A stretch of 33,769 nt of DNA. It comes from a virus. Positions 1-6,694 of this stretch are shown in pieces; the stretch's first letter is position 1, and every line of letters starts with the position of its first letter. Below the pieces are notes generated by a model. That model had not been told where the DNA came from. It saw only the letters and a list, made by a program, of their open reading frames with translations, and ran no database searches. The DNA is taken from IMG/VR virus record IMGVR_UViG_3300031576_000213, positions 1 through 33,769 of that record. The stretch is one strand, 5' to 3'. The position numbers and the translations under genes were made by a program.

Positions 1-127
1 TCAACTCTAGTATTGAAATTGCCATTACAATTTAACCCCAACTCTTCTAAAAGGAATATTTTCCCATTGGGAATAATATAATCTTGCTGATCGGTGGTTA
101 ACAGATTTACCAATTTATAAAATCTAT
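1..127. repeat. Terminal direct repeat, left copy (assembly overlap)
   Basis: The first 127 bases are identical, base for base, to the last 127 bases (33643-33769). One reading frame continues through the join, so the molecule is circular or circularly permuted with a unit length of 33,642 bp. The length 127 matches a k-mer size widely used by short-read assemblers. The repeat is therefore more likely an assembly overlap than a biological terminal repeat. Confidence 0.95.
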
Positions 128-149
128 TCTCTTTAGTTTCGAAGTCCAT
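1..149 (-). CDS. 5' part of a join-spanning small surface-type protein (copy B2)
   Basis: An ATG at 149-147 opens a frame that runs leftward off the window at base 1 and resumes at 33642, ending at 33459. The complete product is 110 residues and begins MDFETKENRFYKLVNLL. The start sits directly after the TAA of the upstream gene (150-152), the same arrangement as the paralogue at 1986. The shared core contains a DYIIPNG motif, an IWDP/VWDP motif with GIN, and IGDG.KILRI. It is the second B unit of a duplicated two-gene module. The role is unknown; a small virion or adhesion accessory protein is an inference from its fibre-like neighbours. Confidence 0.85.
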   Translation of the reverse strand, partial: MDFETKENRFYKLVNLLTTDQQDYIIPNGKIFLLEELGLNCNGNFNTRV

Positions 150-1133
150 TTATATTTCCAACCAATTTGTGTTTATTATGGAAGGCATATTATTTGCGGC
201 ATTATCTATTGTGATTAAAATATTATTTTGTTCATTCAAAATTAATGTAGCTAATACTGGCAATCTCTGCATAGAAGAATTTTGTTGGATTGGGAATCCA
301 GATAACATAGTCCCATTTAGAGAAGTTGTCGGCAATGAGAATGCCTGCATATTGCTAGAAATAGATCCGGAATAAATTCTGTTATTACTTATCGATAAAG
401 ACAATCCATCTGAAATTATAGTAGGATTTTTATAAATTCTGAATATTCCGTTTTGATTATTGAATAATAATCCAACAGTGATTTCAAATATCCTCAATAT
501 TTTTCCACTCCCAGTTGGATTTTTAATTAAAAGGAATGGAGTTTCTGCATTTGTTGGAATAGTGATTAAATTTGTTGTTACAACAAAGGCTTTCTCCATA
601 AGAGAATACGCTTCTTTTTGATCAGAAAAGATTGGTATTCCATATTCATCACCTCTTAATGCTGTATGACTATCATTAACTAATGCACTTATAATATTAG
701 TGTATCTAGTATGTGGTTCAGTTTTTAAATTTCTTGGGATCAGATTAGCAGCAAATACATTACTGGCGCCATGAGAGCCACGAAGAGTCACAATGGCTGA
801 GCCAGACGTCCAAGCATTAAATCTAGCCCTTATTTTTTTTACGCCCGCAATCCCTATAAACACAACAATCGTATTATTTGTTATACCGGTTGCTGATAAA
901 ATAGCTCCTGTTGTACCATCGAAGCTACCAATATTATCCCATCTATCTAATAAATGACCATCTACTATTCCGCCAATAAATTGCTCAAATTTTATATTGC
1001 CAATCCAAGTGCCAGAAATAACCGCTTTTCCGCCAGATATTCCGGGCAATATTAATTCAATCGAATCATTCAAGCCGGAAATGGTTTTTGTTACTTCCGC
1101 GTCTTTTAGTGGGGCTTGTGGTTCTATAGCCAT
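150..1133 (-). CDS. Two-domain beta-rich surface/tail-fibre-type protein (copy A2)
   Basis: The product has 327 residues. ATG 1133 is chosen because AGGAG lies eight bases upstream and it overlaps the previous stop as TAATG; an open frame continues upstream to 1196 but lies inside the previous gene. Residues 1 to about 150 resemble the beta-sandwich found in many phage fibres (GTWIGNIKFE, then WTSGSAIVTLRGS). The last 140 residues (NPTGSGK, FRIYKNPT, MQAFSLPTT, IDNAANNMP) are a clear paralogue of the whole core of the protein at 1987-2532. A receptor-binding or capsid/tail-surface role is inferred from this domain style. The extra N-terminal domain distinguishes it from A1, suggesting one tip domain carried on two stems. 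Confidence 0.8.
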   Translation of the reverse strand: MAIEPQAPLKDAEVTKTISGLNDSIELILPGISGGKAVISGTWIGNIKFEQFIGGIVDGHLLDRWDNIGSFDGTTGAILSATGITNNTIVVFIGIAGVKKIRARFNAWTSGSAIVTLRGSHGASNVFAANLIPRNLKTEPHTRYTNIISALVNDSHTALRGDEYGIPIFSDQKEAYSLMEKAFVVTTNLITIPTNAETPFLLIKNPTGSGKILRIFEITVGLLFNNQNGIFRIYKNPTIISDGLSLSISNNRIYSGSISSNMQAFSLPTTSLNGTMLSGFPIQQNSSMQRLPVLATLILNEQNNILITIDNAANNMPSIINTNWLEI

Positions 1134-1654
1134 TATTCCACTCCTAATATTTTTACTACAATATTTGTGCCGAGTCCCAAATTGATTAATTTGCAATTTG
1201 ATTTTATGTATTTAGATGGGCTAGGAGTTGCGATAAATAATAAAATACCAGATCCTGTTATTTCTGAATGAGACCCAATAGTAGTATAATCAATATTATC
1301 TAGACTGGATTCGATAACCACCTCCCAAAATAAAACTGCTCCGGTGGTTTTTACTTCCATAGAAAAATATTTCATCGGACTATTAGACATATCTAAAACA
1401 GGTCCTGTGCCAATAGCGGTAAATGTGTGGGTATAAAATATCTGTCTAAATGGTTTATTTATTTCCGATTTATAATTGGTTTCGAAATCTACTTGATCCG
1501 CGCTGGGTGGGCTGATTTTATCGACATCACAAAATATTTGAAAATCTTTATCGTATCCAAATATTCTATATAGATTTATTTTTTCTATATATTTTGTGGA
1601 TATTTGCTTTAAATCGATGAAAGATTTCACATCTGCCCATTCGACTTTTATCAT
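1133..1654 (-). CDS. Beta-sandwich virion-surface-type protein between the two module copies (C)
   Basis: The product has 173 residues and its start overlaps the preceding stop as ATGA (1651-1654). The C-terminal 100 residues carry the pattern of a discoidin-like phage beta-sandwich: SMEVKTTGAVLFWEVVIESS, then a short loop with DNIDYTTIGSH, and a closing ILLFIATPSPSKYIK strand. Such domains are common in tail fibres and head fibres. It stands between B1 and A2, so it belongs to the same surface cassette. No catalytic motif is visible. The exact virion location cannot be read from sequence. Confidence 0.75.
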   Translation of the reverse strand: MIKVEWADVKSFIDLKQISTKYIEKINLYRIFGYDKDFQIFCDVDKISPPSADQVDFETNYKSEINKPFRQIFYTHTFTAIGTGPVLDMSNSPMKYFSMEVKTTGAVLFWEVVIESSLDNIDYTTIGSHSEITGSGILLFIATPSPSKYIKSNCKLINLGLGTNIVVKILGVE

Positions 1655-1986
1655 AGCTGTTTCCCGATGTAATAACCGCCCATATTAAGTGCGATGAGGC
1701 TTCTATTGCTCAGGCTTATCCGCAATATCTTTACCCCATCTCCTATAAATTCGGACTCTCTCAATACGAAATTAGGAGATGACGTCGAAAATAATATCTG
1801 ATTTATACCAGATGGATCCCAAATTATCTTTACGAAATTACCGTGATTACTGCCGCTTTGAGGACAATCTGCCCCGATTTTTTCAATTAATAAAATAGAA
1901 CCATTTGGTATAATATAATCGCTATTTGAGACGGACGATGCAGGTACTGATTGAAAATGACTTTTTTCTAATAATTTATAAGACAT
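1651..1986 (-). CDS. Small surface-type protein (copy B1)
   Basis: The product has 111 residues and starts directly after the stop of A1. It shares DYIIPNG, a WDPSGIN motif and EFIGDGVKILRIS with the join-spanning protein B2 and, more weakly, with B3 at 33128-33469. The size and the arrangement behind an A-type gene are the same as for B2, so A and B form a repeated two-gene unit. The glycine-rich beta pattern and lack of charged catalytic clusters suggest a structural or binding role. The function is not known. Confidence 0.8.
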   Translation of the reverse strand: MSYKLLEKSHFQSVPASSVSNSDYIIPNGSILLIEKIGADCPQSGSNHGNFVKIIWDPSGINQILFSTSSPNFVLRESEFIGDGVKILRISLSNRSLIALNMGGYYIGKQL

Positions 1987-2532
1987 TTACGTCTCCAACC
2001 AATGTGCATTTATACATGTGGGCATATTATTTGCGGCATTATCTATAGATATAAGTAAATTTTTCCCCTCTGATAATTTAATGGTTTCTTCTAGTGGATA
2101 TTGAACAGCCGAAGAATTTTGTTGAATAGGCATTGTTAAAATTTTCGTCCCAAATGATGTGGTTGTTGGAAGATTAAATGCTTGCATAGTGCTCGCTATG
2201 GGAGAACTTAATCTATTGGTATTTGAAATTGTTAATGCAGTACCATTGGAAGTAATTGTTGGATCAAAATAGATATTAAAAAATCCATTTTGGTTATTGA
2301 ATAGTAACCCGACGAATACTTTTGTCAGTGATAAAGATTTCCCACTACCAGATGGATTTTTCAATAATAAAAATGATGTTTCTGCATTCGTCGCAATAGT
2401 AACTAATCCCGTTGTGACAATAAAATTTTTAGATACGTTCGTATTTGATGGTAAAAATGGGACGATTTTAATGGCATCGACGGCGGCATCAAATGATCTT
2501 CTTAGAATCTGTGTGATGCTCAAGCCAGCCAT
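1987..2532 (-). CDS. Beta-rich surface-type protein (copy A1, short stem)
   Basis: The product has 181 residues. After a roughly 37-residue stem that starts MAGLSITQILRRSFDAAVDA, the rest aligns end to end with the last 140 residues of the 150-1133 product: TNAETSFLLLKNPSGSGK, GLLFNNQNG, MQAFNLPTT, PIQQNSS and IDNAANNMP. By eye more than half of the aligned positions are identical. The nucleotide sequences include an exact 26-bp match (184-209 and 2021-2046), which suggests fairly recent duplication or gene conversion. It is probably a virion surface protein. It directly follows the replication and zinc-protein genes of the leftward operon. Confidence 0.8.
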   Translation of the reverse strand: MAGLSITQILRRSFDAAVDAIKIVPFLPSNTNVSKNFIVTTGLVTIATNAETSFLLLKNPSGSGKSLSLTKVFVGLLFNNQNGFFNIYFDPTITSNGTALTISNTNRLSSPIASTMQAFNLPTTTSFGTKILTMPIQQNSSAVQYPLEETIKLSEGKNLLISIDNAANNMPTCINAHWLET

Positions 2533-2533
2533 T

Positions 2534-2740
2534 TCAGATCATCTCCGGGTAACAATAATAATTTTCTCTGTTTTCTTTTTTTCTTCGGCAAAATCCGCAA
2601 TAAAAAGAAATGTTTCGAAATGGAATAAATTCTGCGCCACATTCGCGGCATGATTGGGTTCTGCATTTTGTACATAATCCGGTGCGATTTATTACATTCG
2701 GCTTTCCGCATTTTTCGCACTTTGGCTTCCCTTTAGACAT
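2534..2740 (-). CDS. Small double zinc-ribbon protein
   Basis: The product has 68 residues and four Cys-pair knuckles: CEKCGKP near the N-terminus, CTKC, CRECG and CGFC. This is the layout of two tandem four-cysteine zinc ribbons. A strongly basic RRKKENR stretch follows. It sits between the resolvase/coiled-coil genes and A1 on the leftward operon, with the next gene one base after its stop. Nucleic-acid or protein binding is the general property of such ribbons. No specific role can be assigned. Confidence 0.75.
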   Translation of the reverse strand: MSKGKPKCEKCGKPNVINRTGLCTKCRTQSCRECGAEFIPFRNISFYCGFCRRKKENRENYYCYPEMI

Positions 2741-2743
2741 AAT

Positions 2744-2968
2744 TCACAATTGGTCTGGTGGTGGTTGAGATTCAGAAAGTTTCATAGAATTTTCGTTGCT
2801 CAAAAAATCCCCGTAACGTTCAGTATATTTTTGAAGCGATGAAGAGATCGTACACATTTCGGCTTTGAGTTCTATGATAATAGTTTCGAGATGCAGAATA
2901 TATTTAGTTTGCTCGTTCAATTTTTGTCTCACATCTGAGAGCTCTTGAAAAATCTCTTTTTCGTTCAT
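2744..2968 (-). CDS. Small coiled-coil protein
   Basis: The product has 74 residues with heptad-like leucine/isoleucine spacing through residues 5-50 (MNEKEIFQELSDVRQKL onward) and a disordered tail containing PPP. Its start overlaps the stop of the resolvase gene as ATGA (2965-2968), indicating translational coupling. No recognised family. A small accessory protein of the replication/recombination group is the most that context allows. Confidence 0.6.
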   Translation of the reverse strand: MNEKEIFQELSDVRQKLNEQTKYILHLETIIIELKAEMCTISSSLQKYTERYGDFLSNENSMKLSESQPPPDQL

Positions 2969-3372
2969 ACCGTGCCTTTGAAGAGTTGGTCAACTCTGAT
3001 TCTAGCTGGATCAACAATTTCAGACAAATATGGTTTTTTCTTGTGTCCTCGCCAAATTTCCATGCGCCCCGGTCCAAATGCCCGCCAAAGGAAAAGTGTT
3101 GCCTTCCATCGATCAGTATCCATCCCCTTGGCTTCAACCCAGAATATCTCGCTGGTTATTCTGTATTGGCATTTAAAATCTGGTATGCATCGCCATCGAT
3201 TTTTACTATTGGGGGGGCATTCGATGAGCACTGTGTCTTGTAATTTCAAAATATCGATCTCACCAGCCCGCTGTCTAAGCAATAAAATATCATGCACTGA
3301 GCTTTCAAGACCGGATCCGAAAGATCGTCCGGCTTTTTCGATTCTTTTTGCGTTATATTTCTGGAAAGCCAC
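2965..3372 (-). CDS. DUF1064-type PD-(D/E)XK endonuclease, probable Holliday-junction resolvase
   Basis: The product has 135 residues, the usual size for DUF1064 phage nucleases, which are regarded as functional analogues of RusA or T7 endonuclease I. The catalytic layout is visible: Glu23 in the GSGLESSVHDILLL helix, Asp65 in IPDF, then Glu80 and Lys82 in WVEAKG. The C-terminus holds the family's aromatic GPGRMEIWRG segment. It overlaps the loader gene upstream by 20 bp and the coiled-coil gene downstream by 4 bp. It probably resolves branched replication or recombination intermediates before packaging. Confidence 0.75.
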   Translation of the reverse strand: MAFQKYNAKRIEKAGRSFGSGLESSVHDILLLRQRAGEIDILKLQDTVLIECPPNSKNRWRCIPDFKCQYRITSEIFWVEAKGMDTDRWKATLFLWRAFGPGRMEIWRGHKKKPYLSEIVDPARIRVDQLFKGTV

Positions 3373-3850
3373 TAACGACCTCCGCTTCTTTTTTATGCTT
3401 TATAACACTGTCTGGACTAATCCAAACATAATCATATCTATATTCTTCTCGAAATTGTGGGAATTTTTTTTCGTCTTTTATTCCATAATTGCAATGACAT
3501 TTGAATATATAGAACATTTTTGCGCTTTTTTTCCATGTAAAATAATATCCCTTAGCGAAGCAATAATTACATTCCTTTTCTGAATCTTCGTCTGTGCGGA
3601 CACATTGTTCTAGATTTTTTCTTTTCTCGTTCTCCCAACTTCGATATCTGGAAATTTCTTCTCTGAAATCTGGAATCATTGGAGATTGCTTGGAATCGCC
3701 AATGAATTTATCCACTATTCTTGACATCCAGTGATCCGGAATTTCTCCAACTTCTTTCCAAATGAGAGTACATCTTTCTGTGCTGAATGCTGCTTTCCCA
3801 TATGTATTTTGCAGTCTAGTCATCTGATTTTGAAATTGCTCATTTGTCAT
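3353..3850 (-). CDS. P-like replication loader/accessory protein with zinc finger
   Basis: The product is 165 residues from ATG 3850, which has AAGG nine bases upstream and overlaps the initiator stop; an open frame extends to 3901 inside the upstream gene. The N-terminal 80 residues (QMTRLQNTYGK, LIWKEVGEIPDHW, RIVDKFIGD, SPMIPDFREE) match the short all-helical domain of phage P-type or helicase-loading proteins. Residues around 110-140 hold CNYC and CHC, a probable zinc finger. No Walker A is present, so it is not a DnaC-type ATPase. Its position directly after the O-like gene mirrors the lambdoid O-P order. Confidence 0.65.
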   Translation of the reverse strand: MTNEQFQNQMTRLQNTYGKAAFSTERCTLIWKEVGEIPDHWMSRIVDKFIGDSKQSPMIPDFREEISRYRSWENEKRKNLEQCVRTDEDSEKECNYCFAKGYYFTWKKSAKMFYIFKCHCNYGIKDEKKFPQFREEYRYDYVWISPDSVIKHKKEAEVVSGFPEI

Positions 3851-4685
3851 CCGAAAATACCTTGCTCCAATCGACAACGCCTTCGTTTTTCCCTGTATCA
3901 AAAGCTATTGATATTGGGTTTAAATTTTCAATGAATGTCACAAAATCATGTCCTTTTGTTTTGAACCATCCCCGCTCGCCATCCATCTGGCAATAGGCTT
4001 GAATCAGATCACAAGCTCTTTCAAGTTGAATTTCAGAAATAAACTTTTTTATCATTCCCTGAATTTTCCCTCGGAGATCCGGTCTTGTTTCGGCACCGTA
4101 TCTTGACTGAAACGCTTTCACATAACATCCGATGAAATATGCCACAGGCGACCCAATGTTAGCGTCAGCGATAGCGACGCCTTTAGATTCTTTGTTTTTG
4201 AGTAAAGAGTTATGAGAAGAGAGAGAAGAGGAAAGAGAAGAGAGAAAAGAGGACGTGAGCCGACGACCCCCGTCACTCGGTCGACGATCTAATTCCCTAA
4301 TGTTTTCAACACGCGACTTTGATGCAGCGGGTCCACCTATTTTGCCAGCCTGTGATCGTTGAATTAGCCACGCAAACTGCTTATCGGCGCCTTTCATTCG
4401 GACTTTATCCCCAATTTTCTCCGCAAGTCCGACAATAATTATTTCATTTGGTATTGATTGATCTGCCCATTCTTTGATTGGAATCATGCGATCTGGCGTG
4501 AGATACCAGCGCTGGGCTAATATCCATGCGAATATTAAGGCACCCATTGCCCTGTCTTTATCGCCTAATTTAATACATAGATTTATAAATCGATTGTCTT
4601 TTAAAATCGAATCTTCGACGTTAATCCGCGCCAATTTTCCCCCTTGACGCAAGCCGATGGATATGCGATCCATGGACTTGCTCAT
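3840..4685 (-). CDS. O-like replication initiator (winged-helix N-terminus)
   Basis: The product is 281 residues from ATG 4685; a TTG two codons earlier is an alternative. Residues 10-125 match a common phage initiator domain: LARINVEDSILKD, LGDKDRAMGALIFAWILAQR, IPIKEW, GLAEKIGDKVRMKGADKQFAWL, then QAGKIGG. A serine/leucine-rich linker around 145-160 is encoded by a 40-bp polypurine/polypyrimidine tract. The C-terminal 110 residues are helical and end in a FVTFIENLNPISIAF motif. The family binds the phage origin and recruits the loader and host helicase. In lambda-type phages the origin lies inside this gene, as the tract at 4214-4253 may also indicate. Confidence 0.7.
   Translation of the reverse strand: MSKSMDRISIGLRQGGKLARINVEDSILKDNRFINLCIKLGDKDRAMGALIFAWILAQRWYLTPDRMIPIKEWADQSIPNEIIIVGLAEKIGDKVRMKGADKQFAWLIQRSQAGKIGGPAASKSRVENIRELDRRPSDGGRRLTSSFLSSLSSSLSSHNSLLKNKESKGVAIADANIGSPVAYFIGCYVKAFQSRYGAETRPDLRGKIQGMIKKFISEIQLERACDLIQAYCQMDGERGWFKTKGHDFVTFIENLNPISIAFDTGKNEGVVDWSKVFSDDK
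4214..4253 (+). repeat. Iteron-like polypurine tract inside the initiator gene; candidate origin element
   Basis: On the + strand 40 consecutive bases are purines. GAGAAGAG occurs three times, starting at 4214, 4223 and 4235, and a variant with two extra A begins at 4242. The tract is nearly mirror-symmetric, a form able to make triplex DNA. It encodes the Ser/Leu linker of an O-like protein. Lambda's O-binding iterons also lie inside gene O, so an origin role is a reasonable inference. Low complexity from serine codons alone is the alternative. Confidence 0.4.
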
Positions 4686-4706
4686 ATTCAATACTTTGCT
4701 GCATAT

Positions 4707-4747
4707 AACGCCCGTTCGAATCTTTCAAGACTCAGCGGGCGTTTTTT
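4707..4747 (+). terminator. Orphan rightward intrinsic terminator
   Basis: AACGCCCG (4707-4714) pairs perfectly with CGGGCGTT (4736-4743), and a run of six T (4742-4747) follows on the + strand. The loop has 21 bases with a weaker inner stem. Read leftward there is no T tract after the hairpin, so it works for + transcripts only. No rightward gene lies upstream until far around the circle. The transcript it ends is unidentified; an antisense RNA covering the 5' end of the initiator gene is possible. Confidence 0.65.
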
Positions 4748-4794
4748 ATTGCCATTGATAGCGAGTCGGCGCATAATATTCGTGACTCATACAT
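4732..4794 (-). CDS. Possible 20-residue leader peptide ahead of the initiator
   Basis: ATG 4794 is preceded by AAGGA at a six-base spacing and opens a frame of 20 codons (MYESRILCADSLSMAIKNAR) ending in TGA inside the hairpin of 4707-4743. The position, 47 bases before the initiator start, suits a leader peptide. However, the KNAR ending is a frequent by-product of reading back through a GC-rich terminator. It could be chance. Confidence 0.25.
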   Translation of the reverse strand: MYESRILCADSLSMAIKNAR

Positions 4795-5111
4795 AATAAT
4801 TCCTTCAAGCCATGGCGGTCTGGCGTTATGAACTAGGTCGCCATGCGCATCAAACCCGCTCCCAAGACACTGAAGCTTGTGGGTATTAGCTCTGGGCTTT
4901 AGTGCCTTGGGGGTTGATGCGGGGACATGGGCTGTGGGTTTAGGCTCTGGACCTTGGACCATAGACCATTGGTCAATTGAACCAACGGTGCACAGCTCCG
5001 TGTCATGCTCATTTGAGGACATGAGCGACCTCAACAATTTTAGTGACGTTAAAAATTATAGTTGAAAAATCCTAACCAAGATTGTACAACATCTTTCGAA
5101 GGAAGAATCAC
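4748..5111. promoter_or_regulatory. Divergent control region between the two transcription arms
   Basis: About 360 bp that is G-richer than its surroundings and without convincing genes. It contains several dyads: GACCATTGGTC (4964-4974), an adjacent imperfect dyad with TCAATTGA at its centre (4969-4985), and GCTCAT with ATGAGC spaced by eight bases (5007-5026). GGACC repeats occur just before the first dyad. A perfect leftward TATAAT (5060-5055) lacks a good -35. These sit just upstream of the rightward promoter and suit operator or origin functions. Leftward replication genes and rightward recombination genes diverge from here. Confidence 0.5.
5062..5090 (+). promoter_or_regulatory. Probable sigma-70-type promoter of the rightward early arm
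   Basis: TTGAAA (5062-5067) and TACAAC (5085-5090) are separated by exactly 17 bases. They match the consensus at five of six and four of six positions. The predicted start near 5097 leaves a short leader that includes AAGGA eight bases before ATG 5112. All following + genes to 10132 could be read from it. Confidence 0.55.
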
Positions 5112-5339
5112 ATGACAAATAATCAAATCTTTGTGGCGCTCACGCGTATTGTGAGACTGCAGGAAAAAATCTTAGAAACCACTGAGAAAGCGGTAATAGA
5201 AATTAGCGCTGTTAGATCGTCCGCATTAGACGCGCTCAATGAAACACAAGTTGAATTAGCCATTTTAAAAGAAGAAATGGGATTAAAAAAAGATTCGATG
5301 CCGATTATAGACGATGGCGGTCCGTGGGAAGCGGCATAA
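5112..5339 (+). CDS. Small coiled-coil protein, first gene of the rightward arm
   Basis: The product is 75 residues from ATG 5112, chosen for AAGGA eight bases upstream; an upstream TTG in the same frame overlaps the promoter. The sequence is mostly one amphipathic helix (TRIVRLQEKILETTEKAVIE and on) with an acidic, proline-containing tail ending DDGGPWEAA. No family is recognised. Being promoter-proximal in the early arm, it may act on host or replication proteins, but nothing in the sequence shows how. Confidence 0.65.
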   Translation: MTNNQIFVALTRIVRLQEKILETTEKAVIEISAVRSSALDALNETQVELAILKEEMGLKKDSMPIIDDGGPWEAA

Positions 5340-5346
5340 AAATAAT

Positions 5347-5865
5347 ATGATTCGATCACTTATCGATATTGCACAACAATCAAAAAAGATAGCGCTCGCC
5401 CTTTCAGAATCTGGCGGTGAATTAACGCCAAATCTTGAAAATGAATTGGATCTTTCAAAAGAACAGCTTCCAGAAAAAATCGATGGCTATCAGCATATCA
5501 TGGATTATTTGGAAGGTGAGCGCCTAATTTGGAAGCAAAGAAAATATGACTGCGAAACCCAAGAGAAAAAATTCGCGAAAATTATTGAAACGATGAAAGA
5601 CCGAATTCGAATTGCAATGAGTTTGCTTGAAACCGATGAATTATATGGCAATATTCATCGATTTAAGTTGATAAATAGTAAACCAAAACTCATCATTCAT
5701 GATGACAATCTGATCCCAGAAACGTACAAGATAGTCACACAGATTGTGAGTCCGGATAAAGATAAAATCAGGGCGGATTTAGAAGCTGGGATGCCTGTCC
5801 CAGGTGCAGAATTGCGATCAGACGGTGCACTGAGATCCTATATGGCTTCAAAAAAGAAGGAATAA
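5347..5865 (+). CDS. Siphovirus Gp157-like protein
   Basis: The product has 172 residues starting MIRSLIDIAQQSKK; an upstream GTG at 5314 overlaps the previous gene. The layout follows the Gp157 family: a helical first half with KIDGYQHIMDYLEGE and a long coiled coil (W-K-Q-R-K to ETMKDRIRIAMSLLE), then a beta-rich tail with the conserved pattern YGNIHRFKL, KPKLIIHD, IPETYK, D..KIRADLEAG and PGAEL. Gp157-type genes usually travel beside single-strand annealing genes, and one follows here. The biochemical role is not settled. It probably assists DNA replication or recombination. Confidence 0.75.
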   Translation: MIRSLIDIAQQSKKIALALSESGGELTPNLENELDLSKEQLPEKIDGYQHIMDYLEGERLIWKQRKYDCETQEKKFAKIIETMKDRIRIAMSLLETDELYGNIHRFKLINSKPKLIIHDDNLIPETYKIVTQIVSPDKDKIRADLEAGMPVPGAELRSDGALRSYMASKKKE

Positions 5866-5867
5866 AT

Positions 5868-6671
5868 ATGAACGCAGTAAATGAACTTGAACCAGTGAAA
5901 AGCCTGGCTGTTAATCTCAATACGACATCGCTCGCTGAACTGAATACACAGCGAGAAATGCTGAAGCAATTTATCAAGGGTCAATTAACCCAGGATGTGG
6001 ACTTTGGGATGATACCTGGAACTCCGAAGCCATCGCTTTATAAACCGGGTGCCGAAAAACTTTGCAAGCTCTTTCAGCTTGGATCTCGAATTGTTGGTCG
6101 AGATAAAGAAATTGATCTAAAAGATAATTTCGCCATGTTCACATATACAACCGAAGTTTTTTATCTACCAACTGGAAATGGCATCGCGCAATGCGAGGGA
6201 TCTGCAAATTCACAAGAGAGAAAATATTCAGAAAAAACAATCTATGAAAATGGAAAACCAAAGAAAATCCCACAACGAGCAGCGGATCTTTTAAATACGC
6301 TCCAAAAAATGGCGCAGAAAAGATCCTATGTGGGCGCAACAATTATCGCTACAGGAGCATCTGATTTTTTCACTCAAGATTTAGAGGATATGCCGCGTGA
6401 TACTTTCCAGAATGCCTCAGGACCGGCTAATTCAAATCCAAAGCCCACTAACCCTCCAATTCAAACTAACGCGCCGCGATCGGGCGCCCATTGCGAGGTA
6501 TGTGGAAATGAGTTAGTTCTCTCGAAGTCTGGCGCGGGTTTCTATTGCCAGAATTTCAAAGATAAAACTAAGGGCGAACACTCCCGCGTTAAATTCGCTG
6601 ATCTCGAATCATTCAAGCAAGAACAGAATGTGGACAGGGATCTGTTAACCGATGGAGATGAGAAGTTATGA
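5868..6671 (+). CDS. Putative single-strand DNA annealing/binding protein with C-terminal zinc knuckle
   Basis: The product has 267 residues; AAGGA lies six bases before ATG 5868. The core matches a widespread phage family seen beside Gp157 genes: DFGMIPGTPKPSLYKPGAEK (45-64), a central beta sheet, then QKMAQKRSYVGATIIATGAS (146-165) and FFTQDLED. A proline/asparagine linker (185-205) leads to Cys209, Cys212, Cys227 and His238, a likely zinc knuckle. Relation to RecT/Rad52-like annealing proteins is inferred from gene neighbourhood and general layout and is not proven by motifs. It is expected to bind phage DNA during recombination or replication. Confidence 0.6.
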   Translation: MNAVNELEPVKSLAVNLNTTSLAELNTQREMLKQFIKGQLTQDVDFGMIPGTPKPSLYKPGAEKLCKLFQLGSRIVGRDKEIDLKDNFAMFTYTTEVFYLPTGNGIAQCEGSANSQERKYSEKTIYENGKPKKIPQRAADLLNTLQKMAQKRSYVGATIIATGASDFFTQDLEDMPRDTFQNASGPANSNPKPTNPPIQTNAPRSGAHCEVCGNELVLSKSGAGFYCQNFKDKTKGEHSRVKFADLESFKQEQNVDRDLLTDGDEKL

Positions 6672-6694
6672 TGGGATAAAATATCGGATAAATT

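Noticed and set aside
1-127. True terminal repeat of a linear genome
   Set aside because: The exact 127-bp length equals a common assembler k-mer, and one gene reads through the join, so an assembly overlap of a circular contig is simpler.
1-2532. Diversity-generating retroelement acting on the A genes
   Set aside because: No reverse transcriptase or template repeat is present, and the A1/A2 differences are spread out and not adenine-focused.
2520-2720. Alternative leftward frame overlapping the double zinc-ribbon gene
   Set aside because: The frame is rich in Arg/Met/Lys with no pattern, whereas the overlapping frame has four ordered cysteine pairs.
4707-4743. TTCGAATC in the hairpin loop as part of a tRNA or attachment site
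   Set aside because: The surrounding bases do not make a five-pair T arm, and no acceptor, D or anticodon arm can be drawn.
4732-5037. Leftward 101-codon frame covering the control region
   Set aside because: The sequence lies over dyads and a promoter, has no protein-like pattern in its first 75 codons, and its end reads back through a terminator. Only the last 20 codons have a ribosome site and are listed as a weak leader.
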